From: Cunninghamia lanceolata
Lineage: Eukaryota; Streptophyta; Pinopsida; Cupressales; Cupressaceae
NCBI GenBank assembly: GCA_027924645.1
Contig: BSBN01000809.1
Coordinates: forward strand, 48,576,001-48,640,000
DNA: 64,000 nucleotides
Direction of reading: 5' to 3'
The notes under the pieces were generated by a model. That model worked only from the letters and a program-made list of their open reading frames with translations. It ran no database searches and had not been told where the DNA came from. Both the position numbers and the translations under genes were made by a program. The stretch's first letter is position 1. Every line of letters begins with the position of its first letter. Below are positions 33,750-44,565 of the stretch, piece by piece.

Positions 33750-34885
33750 TTCTTTATACTTCCTGCCGGGCGTTGTGATATGTTGAACATATTTTGGTGT
33801 GAAAAATTGCTATTGATGCTTCTCAAGTTAGGATTTCTCTTTAAGAGGTATTTTCCATTTCCACAACCTGGTGCCTCCTCATGCTTCGCATTTGTAATTT
33901 TAGGAGTCTCCCATTGCCCTTATTTGTCATCTTCCGTTTCCTTGGGCTCATCTACTAGCCATCATTTATTAAGGTTCCAATCTCTCCAATAAGTATTGGC
34001 GTAAACCATAAAAAATTTGGAGGAGGAGGAGTAAGGACTTCAGAGGACAAGGAGGATTTCTAGGTTGTCTGCCATCCGGTGCTCCCTGACATGTCATCAC
34101 CATCAGACTGAATTGTTATACTTATTACTACCCACCAACATGGAACTGGGCATTTTTCTGGATTTTGACCAAATGCAAAGTAAGAAAAATAGCTTAAGTG
34201 CATCATGTTTTTTGTAATGATAGATTGCATTCATGTTATACTTTCTTTATTGTTTATTTCCAACAAGTTGTGGCAATTTGGGATTAATTGACTCTTTTTT
34301 TGGCAGTTTGTAGATTTTAAAAGGTTTATAGGGTTTGAATCCTGCACTGGGTCACGGAATTGTGTTGACTGTGTAATATTTTCAAGTAATTGGGCCTTTC
34401 TAATGCATATTTGAACCAAAGGAGGAAATCTATGTTTACAGAAATTGAGACAATTCTCATAAGTTTTATTTAGAATAATGGTCATTTGGTCAATGTTAGC
34501 GAGTAAGTTTTCCCTACATTTAACTTGCGGTTCAAATTTGAGTTATACCATTGAATTTAAGTTAGTCACCAATGTTGTTTTGTGAGTGATGAGCTTGATA
34601 CCAAGGACCAAATGACTGTAAGAATTTAAACATAAGATTGTTTGACTGGCACAAAATAACATTATGTTTGAGTTGCATCAACTTCTATACGCAGATTTTT
34701 ATGGTTTTGAGTCTTTTGACAAATGTGGGTATGCAAATGAGGTGTCGTTCGAAAAGTGCAGGGTAATTTGCATGAATGATTGTGATTGTGTAGGCTTTGG
34801 TTACAGATTTACAGGGAGAGGACAATGTTAACGAAAGTCTCTTACTTATCAGCAGGTTTTGGGGATTATGAATCATCAATTTCCT
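33750..34885. repeat. D2: second copy of the calnexin-bearing direct repeat
   Basis: Matches D1. At its right end it runs without a break into the upstream calnexin exon (34846-35084), so D2 is the copy still joined to its original neighbour. Confidence 0.9.
33826..33961 (-). pseudogene. Calnexin P-domain fragment (copy in D2)
   Basis: Minus strand: WLVDEPKETEDDK, a TAA, then GQWETPKITNAKHEEAPGCGNGK. It is the next downstream exon after 34846-35084 in calnexin order, with about 0.9 kb of intron-like sequence between. The premature stop and the Trp-to-Gly-type change in the family's G-E-W-K mark it as dead. Confidence 0.8.
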
Positions 34886-35084
34886 TGGGCTCATTCCTCT
34901 GGTTTTTTTGCATCTACATCCTCAATTTTCATAGGTGCATCCTCATCCCAGTCATCTAACTTTTTGGATTTTGGGTCTGGAATCTTAGCACATTCATCCC
35001 TGTCCTTAGGTTTCTTATCATCAGGGTTAGGTATTGTCTTAGGCAGAAGAACAGGAGGATCAAAGTCATTAGAAAGAAGGTTAG
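34846..35084 (-). pseudogene. Calnexin P-domain exon with splice-like borders
   Basis: On the minus strand the acceptor-like 'ttattgtaatag' (AG at 35086-35085) opens an exon reading ANLLSNDFDPPVLLPKTIPN, then PDDKKPKDRDECAKIPDPKS, then KKLDDWDEDAPMKIEDVDAK. It closes at a donor-like 'gataa|gtaagag' (GT at 34845-34844). The repeated D-D-K-K-P-x-D and I-P-D-P ... D-W-D-E-D-A-P motifs are diagnostic of calnexin and calreticulin P-domains. A TGA replaces the expected Trp codon after KKPEE, and a frameshift follows (EPKEIDD). Retained introns show it is not a processed copy. No other exon is recognisable upstream. Confidence 0.85.
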
Positions 35085-36030
35085 CTATTACAATAAACTT
35101 GCATCATTTACATAACAGAGGAAAAAGAAAAGTCCCCAGACCAACCTCAATAGCATTTACTGAAAAGCAAGTCCAAAATAATGTCCAAAGTCCTTTTGCC
35201 TCTCACTTCACTTAGTTTTCTCGTGATGATCTCATAATAATAACCCATTAAAAGCTGAACCGAAAAATTGCTCCTAGAAAAGTGAATATATAAAATTCCA
35301 AACCAAGCTAAGAAGTGTCACCATAGATCAATACTATCTACGTACGAGAGTTCTACTAATCCCTGTTTTACATCTGGGTACTAGCATAATCATAATATAC
35401 AAAGGACATTTTTTATCCCTTGTAATGTAGAATTATATTATAGTCTACTCCTCTTGAAAGTTGACCAACTCATACTCAACAAGAGATAGATTATTGCCCA
35501 CCTTCACAACAAAATGGCCAGTTACCTCAATCCTACACTATTTATCAACAACAAGATGTATGGGTGCTCTAAAAATACTGATGTTTTCTCTGCAAAAGAC
35601 TACGATTGATCCTTCCTTCATAAGATTCATTGCCAAAACATGAAAACCCAACGCACGAACAAAAGCACTTGAAATAACAAAGAAGCACACAAAAACTAGA
35701 GTTCAAAGATTAATTAGCCAAAAAAGGGTTTTGGAAAAACCCCAAAAAAGGACAACATTTGTATGATAGATATAAGGTGCAATTAGCGAACATGGTAGAG
35801 AAGAAAACAAATTAAGAGAAGTTCCATGCAGCCAAACAAATAGACTTGGTTGCATAAAGCCCATACCAAACATACTAGCACTGTTACACATGAAGCTTTG
35901 GCCTTTCAAGGTTAGGAATGGGGGACAATAGAGCACCTGAGTTATGGAAACTCCTACAACTTCAATTTGGAGCACTCCAGAACATTATGCCTAATACACT
36001 CAGAGGTGCTCCTCATTCACTTGTCCATGA
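35085..36030. other. No gene; one weak coding-like stretch on the minus strand
   Basis: Intron-like sequence. On the minus strand about 35460-35690 reads, with one stop, FVRALGFHVLAMNLMKEGSI, then VVFCRENISIFRAPIHLVVD, then CRIEVTGHFVVKVGNNLSLV. It looks protein-like but I do not recognise it. Confidence 0.3.
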
Positions 36031-36035
36031 GATTG

Positions 36036-37033
36036 TGTAAGATCCCTAATCAGATCTGCCCTAAATTTCTGAATTTTCTTCTTCTCAAACCCTAGATTTG
36101 AATTCTGATTTTTATTTCTGAATTATAAATGATTGTGGACAGCGAACATACATGTGCCAAATGCTCAAATAAACATGCCAATTATGTATCTTTATGATGA
36201 TAACATCAACCATGAATTCTACCACAAGAAATGATCATCCAAATGCAACACAAATGATCTATAATTCTGATTTCTGAATATAAAAGTCTGCTGCTACAAA
36301 TCAGATTATTCTGAATTGGAATTACATCAAATATATAGGCTCAAACATGCCCAAACATAGCCCAGATTTCTGCTATTACAAATCAGACCTAAACATAGGC
36401 TTATACATACCAAAAATGGCGAATAATGATGTCTAACAGCAAACCCTAGATTGGCAAATCCTCCAAATAGGCGGCGCTCCCTTGAAGATGACAAATGACA
36501 TGCACAATGAGGGCGGCGGCTGCTAGGGTTTGGCTCCAACACTCCAAAATGTGAAATCACTCTCCTTGGGAAGTGGCGCTCAACCTAGGGTGAAACCCTA
36601 GCAAGAATCATTGCTCAAAACCCTCCAAAAAGTGGCGCTCCAAATCTGATCTAAAATCTGAATATATTTTTAACCTCCAAATTGTATTTGGCCACAAATC
36701 TCACAATTTGGCCCTAGGGTTTCTTCTCCAAATCTGCAGAAATAAATATATCTTTGAAGCTCCTTCTTTCCTTCCAAATCTCCAATGAAGTGCAAATATG
36801 AACTTCGTATGAGTCCACCTTTATTTATCAAGTGGCTCACTTAAATAATAAAGTCATTTCACTGTACAATTAGGTCCAGCCTAATTAATTAAATATAAAT
36901 AATCCAAAGTGACTTAGGATTTCTTAGTATTTAACTAATTAGATTATTCCCTAGCACTTCCGACTTAGCCTACGGGAATTGAATAGGATAGCCAGCTCCG
37001 TTGGGTGATCGCTCAGAAAAAGGGGACATTACA
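36036..37033 (-). mobile_element. 998-bp solo LTR
   Basis: TGTAAGATCCC ... GGGGACATTACA, with inverted ends TGTAA/TTACA and a perfect target-site duplication gattg (36031-36035 and 37034-37038). On the minus strand it begins TGTAATGTCCCC, like the LTRs of the G elements, and a TATA-like 'gataaataaagg' sits about 200 bp in, so the minus strand is the sense strand. Confidence 0.92.
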
Positions 37034-37038
37034 GATTG

Positions 37039-38454
37039 ACAACCAAGAGATTGCCCAGTGGAGTATTGATGAGAATGGTGATGATAGTGGTGATTGAAGC
37101 CATGGTTTGCAGAGGCAATGCAACTATCTTAAAATTGTAACTAGGACTTGCTTCACGCTATCATTGTCGCTTTTCTTCACCTTTCCACTCAGGATTGTGG
37201 AGGCAAAGGTGGAGGAGGTGGATTTGACACCGAGAGCAAGTATGAAAATACAAGGTAGAGGCGGAGGTCATGGTGCAAAAGGGCATGAAGGATTATGAGG
37301 ATGTTTTCTTGAAGCATGAAGGCCCTAAATTTTCTTCTTAGGTTTTAAGTTCCTTTTGTCTAGCTAAACAAACTCTCTTTCTTCTCTTTCAGTCATGATT
37401 CTTGAAATTTCATTCCTAGATAATAATCATTACACTTAACTTGTAATTTTCTTTATTAATATGAATACTACCATAAATTGGCTACGTTAGATCCTTGAAT
37501 GAACACATGACTCGGCATCTTGGTAGCATGTTGCTTGGTAGGCCATTGATACTCTCTTCACATTGCAGTCCCTTTGATGGTCCTGTGTCTTGTGCTACTG
37601 TTGCAAAGTATATGTTGTATTGTGCAGCTTAGGTTTATATATTTTTTTGTTTTTTCATTCAATTGAAATTATTTAATTTTAGGCATAACTTCGATTTAAG
37701 GATTCTTTCCATTTTGTTTAATTTTAGGCATAATTTTTGCTGCAGTTTATTGTTTTTTTCTGTTTGTGTGTTGCCTTGTAATTAAAATATCTGTTAAATA
37801 TAAGGGAGATTATTGCAGATCAGACTGAGAGTTTGCAGTTTCTAGTACACCCATTTTTTCTTAATGGTCTCCTTTTTTCGAATTTCTTTAGTTTTCTTTA
37901 AGGTTTTCCAAAGCTGAGGCTCAGCTCTAAATTTTTATTTTAAATGAAGAAACTAAATGAATTCCACAAACCTAGTACAAAATAGTCATTAAATATGATC
38001 ACAAAAATAGTCTAAGAAAACAGAGAGTCATGGGTTTTTAATATTCAGTAAATGGGTTGTTAATAGTCAGCCATTATCTGGGCCTGCAGCTAATTTTGCT
38101 GTCCACACATCTCCTCTCTATACACATGATTGAATAAGCAATTTGAATTTGGACTATGATCAAGAGTACAAGGAATTCGTAGGCTTGGAGCTTTCAGAAA
38201 TTGTATGTTCAATTGAATCTCTAAACACGTAAATCAATCGAAATTAATTATCCAATAGGCTTTTTATAAAGATAATAAATGGGTTATATTAATGGGGCCC
38301 CTCCCTAGAGACTACAAACTGCATACAACTTAAGAACTGATAAACTGCATGAACTACCCTTAAGTAGGGCATAGCAAACTAAAATGAGATAAGGAAAGCA
38401 TTAATAGACTAACTTAGATGCCTACATAGAGAAACAACCATACTTTCAGAACCC
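37039..38454. other. No recognisable gene
   Basis: AT-rich sequence. A polypyrimidine-AG acceptor-like site at 37160-37194 is followed by a Gly-coding purine-rich stretch (gattgtggaggcaaaggtgg) open for few codons. I see nothing else. Confidence 0.4.
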
Positions 38455-39262
38455 TTATACATCAATACAACAAATACGATACCATTGCACACCATATCTT
38501 GCAGAATTAAGGCGATTGCGACACACTCCATGCAGCCATACTGGTGGAAGGAGGGGCAGTAAGCCATCTATCATAAGCAGTAAGCCATCTATCATGAGCA
38601 CGGCCATATTCCCCATTTCTTGAGACATCAACGGACTCCACCAGTGGAACAATTGAACTAACTGCAGTATCCAGCCCATTAAATTTGAACCCTTTTATGA
38701 TTTCTGCCGTTTTGACTGCCCTAACTAGCCTATCATTTTCCTAAAATGGCATTATATAACCAATTGTTATCTCCATAATCCATTTATGTTGTGAAATTAA
38801 CATATGTTTAATGACCATACGAAGGTCTTGACAAAAGTTTTCTAAAGCTTGAACATCCACCATTAATGCCTATATTGTTTCATCCATGGCCCTTATATCA
38901 ACCTCCGAACCATCCATAGGCACCTTGCCCTTCACCTCCACCAACAGAGAACCGGGCTGCAAACCCACCATCTCTTCCTGTGCCAAATGCTCCTCAGAAG
39001 TTGGGTTAACCAAAAGACCCAATAAACTTTTTCCGATTGCTGCATCATACACCACAATCTTCAGCTTCTTTAAGAAGTCATCTATTATAGTGCCCCTCAA
39101 ACACACCCTACCATTATCCTTTAAACCATCACAACCCAGGATAACTTTGACTACCTTTAGATTCCCTACATTATTGTAGTTAAAATTTTTCTTGAGCCTA
39201 TGTTCTGATAACTTGTCAGGCTTGAATGGGTCATGAGAGCATCCACTACTTGCTATTAACAC
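38455..39262 (-). pseudogene. Unidentified broken ORF
   Basis: A minus-strand frame of 130 codons (39262-38870) begins MLIASSGCSHDPFKPDKLSE and continues NVGNLKVVKVILGCDGLKDN, VCLRGTIIDDFLKKLKIVVY and NPTSEEHLAQEEMVGLQPGS. After a TAG it reads on (ALMVDVQALENFCQDLRMVI) towards about 38600. A 17-bp direct repeat (agtaagccatctatcat) is duplicated at 38568-38597. It lies downstream of the LINE RNase H remnant on the same strand, so it may belong to retroelement debris. No domain is recognised. Confidence 0.35.
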
Positions 39263-39619
39263 TCGACCACAATAGAAACCTAAACAACCTTAAAAAAACT
39301 AGAACCAAGACCAACAAACAAATAACATTTCAAGCACATGCCAACATAATACCCAACCTTCTCGTCATTAATTTGCACGCATCATGCCAGCTCCTTATGT
39401 ACTGATTGCTTAGCCTTGAATGATAACATAATATCTTATATGTGTGACAAGATATATAGCTGCCTTGAGCATGACCTCCAATGAATACTTGCATCTCTAG
39501 CATTAAGGAAAATTACGGGAAAGGTCAACCAACCTGATTAACACAATAATACTTTAAGGGGGATGATCATATTTTAGAAGATTGGTAAGGTTAGGCCAAT
39601 CCTTAGCTTGATGACTTTC

Positions 39620-39900
39620 CATGTAAGATATCTCTCTTTGTTTCACTCCTCCATTTGCCAAGAAATCTGCCACCCTATTTTTGCTCTCGAAAACAGTGAC
39701 ACACTTCAAATGATGCAAACTTTTCTTTCCATTTTACAACTTCTTCAAGAATTACCCTGAGCTTCCAATTAGGGCTAAAGTCTTTTTTACCACATTAGCC
39801 ACAATTTGAGAATTTCCTTTAACCCTTACGTTTCTATACCCTGCAACGTATAGAGCTTGAATACTTAGTAGGAGAGCTTCCCATGGATATTAATGAAAGA
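39620..39900 (-). pseudogene. LINE (non-LTR retrotransposon) RNase H remnant
   Basis: Minus strand, with one or two frameshifts: EALLLSIQALYVAGYRNVRV, then KGNSQIVANVVKK, then SPNWKLRVILEEVVKWKEKF, then ASFEVCHCFREQ, then NRVADFLANGGVKQ. This is the plant RVT_3-type RNase H that ends many plant L1-like LINE polyproteins: the E of EALLL, the D position of GDSQ (here N) and the R-x-x-N-R-x-A-D-x-L-A motif. The catalytic Asp of the DSQ motif is Asn. RT and endonuclease parts are not found nearby. Confidence 0.75.
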
Positions 39901-40029
39901 CAGGTATAATACTTTAAGTTCCCAGCAAAATAAAAATTAAGGTAATAAATTTCAAAGCCATTTAGTGAACTTGAAAAAGAAAAGATTGATATTGTGGTAG
40001 GATCAAAGGGATGATGGTAAAACAAGTCT

Positions 40030-40790
40030 ATCAAAGAAATTAGAATTTGAGCTTCACCAATACATAAAAAGCAGAAGGATTTAATAACCTATTATGTCAA
40101 AGCCTCCTTTGCAAGTATTGGTGAAATTTTAATATCAGAATGGGCATATGTCAGCATTTGCTTCTATATTTAAGACATGAATTCTTTCCTTGCATGTAAT
40201 AGCTATCAAATATTATCTACATAATGCCTATCTAGAAGAGGTGGTTCCTAGTAGAGATGTTATTTCAATTGTATCTCCTTACTAATTTATCCGATTTTTG
40301 AGTTAAATTTCAATGTGGTCTTCGCTTGCAAAACTTCTACACTCTATCAACTGCCAGGGTCCATAAGGTGCTATATTGAGGTCCAGAAAATTTTGGAGGT
40401 ATTAAAAAGTAGTGCCATTCATCCCTACTTGTAAGTACTCCTTAGGCATGCTTCCAATTCTTGCTGGTTTCAAAGGGCATACATTCTGACATTTGGTACA
40501 GATTTCTTCTACAAGTATTCTCTTAAAATGTTATTACCACATTTTATAATAACACAAATGGGCGTTCCTGGAAATTGCTTGATTTGACATCAGCCAGCAT
40601 TGGATTTGAATGCGGTATGAGTTTTGTTGTTATGTGGGCATTAGGCTCAACTTGGAATGGGGTAAAGTGTAAACAATTGTCATAATCTTGATACCACAAT
40701 CTACTGCAAGGAAAAGTTTAATTTGGAAATATTTCTAGCATATTTTACAACATTTAGCTTGACAGTACAAAACCTGCTTAAACTTGTTTT
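40030..40790. other. No recognisable gene
   Basis: AT-rich intron-like sequence leading to a 'cttgttttgcag' acceptor at 40783-40794. I see nothing else. Confidence 0.4.
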
Positions 40791-40794
40791 GCAG

Positions 40795-41029
40795 ATTTCT
40801 GCTTACATGTTTTAGATGTGGTGATTCCTATTACATGTTTTATATTGGTGGGCCTATTTGCACTTCAACACTATGGTACACGATGGGTGTGGTTTATGTT
40901 TGCACCGATTGTCCTGGCTTGGCTAATATATGCCATGTTTCTCTATAATATCATTCACTGGAATCTCCATGTTTATCAATTCACCCAAAGCTCAGACCAT
41001 TTTTTATACCTATCAAGTTGGTGCTAATT
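40795..41029 (+). pseudogene. HAK/KUP potassium transporter exon fragment
   Basis: HAK/KUP/KT proteins are plasma-membrane or tonoplast K+ transporters. After the acceptor-like 'ttgttttgcag' the plus strand reads [20 protein letters not shown], then [20 protein letters not shown], then [11 protein letters not shown]. This is the family's conserved helix pair: pattern L-F-x-x-Q-x-x-G-T-x-x-V, then F-A-P-(I/V)-V-x-x-W, then Y-N-I. After VYQ the expected Ala-x-Ser-Pro-x-Tyr block is not in frame and a TAA follows at 41027. No flanking exon is recognisable, so it is an orphan piece. Confidence 0.85.
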
Positions 41030-41349
41030 GGAGGTGTGCAAATGGAGGGAGGTAGCTTTGTTTGAATTGAACCTTCTTCGTGACATTGCTCTGTCTTTCC
41101 CACTAAAGCAAGTCCATCATATTATTTTGTTTCTATTTTCTTAGTTATATTTTCAATTCTTCAAAATATTTTAGATGTTCTTGAAGCTTTTCTCTTAGTC
41201 CAGCAGGTCCTTTCCCTAGCTTCAGCTCATAGATTTTAGATATTTAAACTGATCCATGCTAATGGATTTGTGGTTTTAGATTATTAGCCTTTAACGAACC
41301 TTTGGATGCTTTTTATAATAATATTTTAAATGGGTGCATGGCCTTCTTT

Positions 41350-42800
41350 CAGCTTAGGGCTACAGACTTACAAACCTTGTGAGTGTTTACCCTCAGCATT
41401 ATATGGTTAGCACTGTATCAACCTTATGTTTTCTACATACCCTTGTACAGACCTTTGTAGGCATGATGCAAGGCTGTAGGTCTGAATCTCCTTACTGTTT
41501 GATAATGGGCTTTGATCACACTCCCAAATGCCTTTGAAGGGCGTATTCTTCTTGTTCTTAAACCATTGTCTTCTCAAAACTAACAGTCCTCTACACCTTT
41601 CTAAGCTGCTTTTCAGTTGTTCATTATCCTTTAGGGTTTGACGGCATCTTCATCGAGGTCTTGATGTCTTTTACAACACTTCTAATTCTGTCAAAAACTC
41701 CTCATTACCTTTGATGAGTCTCATTTCTTGATCACTATGTAAGCCCCTTTTGATTGTCTTTTTGATACTTTGTGCTTACTGTCCCACTGTCTTTTGAACT
41801 CTAAATAGAGCATTAGATGTTTGATATCATTTCCAACTCTAACTCAGATCTTTGTTTATCTAGGGACAGTTTTCCTCATGCTTCTGGGACACAACACTGC
41901 CTACTGTATATCATCATTGTATATAGGTCTTGTCTAGGGTTTGTCTTTGTCACCTCCATGAAGAATGACAAAACAATAATAGACTATCCAGTCTTCTTCT
42001 CCATTGTCAAGCTCCTCACTGTATCTTCACTTCTCAGATGCTTCTTTCATCTCTGCCGACCTGTTGTCACAGTTGGACTGCACCCTCTTCATAGATATAC
42101 TGTCTGCTGAACCCTAAAAATGATTCTTAAGGTCAAATGCATACTGTCAATACCTTGACAGACCCTCCATTACTCTCAGTTCAGGCAGAACTTCTAGATA
42201 CTGTTGACAGAGATATTTTGAAAGTGGTTGACCACTGTGAAGAAGTGCAGACCCTTATTGCAGAGTAAAGTTTTCTTATGACTGTAGCAAGCTCCTTCCA
42301 ACTGGTATCATTGTCTTTGGCATGCAGGATGCTCATAATATCTGTTCTAAATAACTGTTACAGTCATCTTATCTACTCTAACTAGCTCACACTTGTATGA
42401 CTGCTGTCAAAACCTTGTCATTATTGAACAGTCATACTATGACTGCCAACTCAATGATTGTGAAGCATATTTGTATGTTTCTATTGTCTCCTTCACCAGG
42501 TCTTGTAACCTCTTCTAGGGTATTTGAGACTGCTCTCATAGATCTCTGCATTTCTATACATGTCTCTGACATCTCTAAACTTCACCTTATATAACTCATA
42601 TCATATAATTCCTAAGGAGAAGTTTGAGTCTGTTTTAAAGAGAAGTTTGAATCTTCCATAGGGTTTTCAAAAAACTATAAGGTCTAGATCATATCTTACA
42701 GGCTCACTGCCCTGACAGGAGTTCTTCTAATCTTTACTTCTTCAATATGCATTGAGATCTCCCCACAATCTCATGCAGATTTAAATCTCTTTGTTTCAGA
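41350..42800. repeat. S2: second copy of dispersed repeat S
   Basis: Nearly collinear with S1 from 'cttgtgagtgtttaccctcagc' on, and extends past S1's end into 'caatatgcattgagatctcccc', the sequence also present at the window's right edge (63980). Confidence 0.8.
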
Positions 42801-42882
42801 GCTCAAGAAAACCCTTGAAGCGTTAGACCAAAATCTTCACAATGTAACATCCCTTATTGCAAATATAGGTGAAACCACGTAC

Positions 42883-43014
42883 CTTTTCCTCATCCTGAAA
42901 AGGCATGAATATACCAGGGAGGTGGATGTTAACCTTTGAAGTTACTACTTGAGCTCTAGATGTGGCATGCAATAGGGAAACCAAACTGCCTCCACATCTC
43001 ACTGTGAAAACCTT
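42883..43014 (-). other. Unidentified exon-like block, 132 bp, open in one frame
   Basis: Minus strand: acceptor 'catctctgcag' (AG at 43016-43015), 44 codons without a stop (KVFTVRCGGSLVSLLHATSR, then AQVVTSKVNIHLPGIFMPFQ, then DEEK), and donor 'aaaag|gtacgtgg' (GT at 42882-42881). The exact multiple of three and strong splice sites make it credible as an exon of an unrecognised gene or fragment. Confidence 0.4.
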
Positions 43015-43515
43015 CTGCAGAGATGAAAACGTAAACAAAAGACTCTCAAACCTAAACCTAAACTAACCCTACCTCAAAGCTCAACCTTCATGAAACTAGT
43101 TACAAGAACCATGGTTAGGAAACAAGACTTTGGAAAAAAAAACTTCCCTCCAAAGATGTACGTACCTCTTTGAGGAAAATACAGTACTTTGGATACCATT
43201 TTAACCTTTGTACGCACATGAAACGTATATATGCCCTTTTAAACATGATAAAAAACCTTTAGTGAATCAAAGAGTAAGAAGTTCATTTAAAATACTCCTG
43301 ATAACTCATAAAAGGCCTTATAAACAATACAGGAGCAACTTTTGGGGTCCTAGATCTAATGACAAACCTTCACAACTCAATTTGACTCAAAGAAGCGTAA
43401 CAAGACACCTTGAAACAAATAAGCCTAAACATGAGACAAACCTCATAATGATAAAAGTTAAAACTCGAATATCATATTCGCTTATTTAGAACCAAGGGGT
43501 GAAATATGTAACAAG
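43015..43515. other. No recognisable gene
   Basis: AT-rich sequence with no feature I can support. Confidence 0.4.
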
Positions 43516-44349
43516 GAGCACACACTATATTTTTCTATTCTCTTTACCATTCACTGCTCGTGGAGGTCGAAAGACCAAAACCGGGGCTTGACTAAGGCAA
43601 GCTACTTAGCTGCACAACATTTTCCTCTGTTCTTTGCAGGTGCTCGAGTGAAAGCATTTCGAACGCACGAAGGTTTCGTTACTCCTTTCATTCATTTACA
43701 TTTCATTTTATATTATTTTCAATAGCTTCTTGTGCTTTATTTTGAAAATTGTGTCACCTAGATGCTGGGTATTTGTTTTGTCTATTGCTGTGTTGTGCAG
43801 GTGTCCTAGGTCTAGACATCCTTGCGATCCAGTGTCATCTGGGGCAGTGAGCTCCTCTTTTTGGTGGCAGGTTCCTTTTCTGATCTTCTTTCCACTTGTA
43901 TATTTCATTTTTTAGAATTCTGTATACAGTTGTTTGTTTTCCAGCATTTCCTTAGTTTCTTTCTTTCTTTTGTATAAGCATCTAGTTTAGTTGCTTTACT
44001 TCTGTTGGAATATAATGTGGTTCTATAGGCCTAGAGTAGGCCTGAAACATCAAGCAAACAAAACCCAAGTGTATTGTTACTGAAAAGCTCCCTTAATTGA
44101 CATGTTCGATTGAGTAGTAGTTTTTTCCTACCTTACGTTTTGGTGAACCCAACGTGTTTGTAAACACTTAAACCTTTATCTTCGTTGTTGTGGTTCATCA
44201 TTACACTTCGGTGAACCCACTGTCCTAAAACACTTAAAACAAAAACCTTCCTCTTTCATTGCATTGGATAGGTCCCTTAATCGATCTCACATAGGTCTCT
44301 GTCTCTATTGGTCTTGTGTAGGTCTCTCGTGATCGGTCTCGTACTCGTA

Positions 44350-44565
44350 CCTCGCACGATTTGTATCGCATTTGTACCTCGCACGGATAGTATCGCTTTC
44401 ATACCTCGTACGGACAATATTTCTTTCGTACCTCGCACGATTGGTGTTGCATTCGTAACTCGCATGACCAGTATCGCTTTGGTACCTCGCACGGATAGCA
44501 TCGCTTTCGCACCTCGCATGGACAACGTCGCTTTCGTACCTCGCACGAATGGTCTTGCTTTCTAC
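44350..44565. repeat. 27-bp minisatellite, unit 1 (eight copies)
   Basis: Consensus about 'cctcgcacggatagtatcgctttcgta', read as two halves. The length is a multiple of three, so several frames stay open on both strands. Confidence 0.9.

Noticed and set aside
34859..35215. Plus-strand 118-codon ORF, Ser-rich
   Set aside because: It is the antisense of the calnexin exon; the minus strand has the family motifs.
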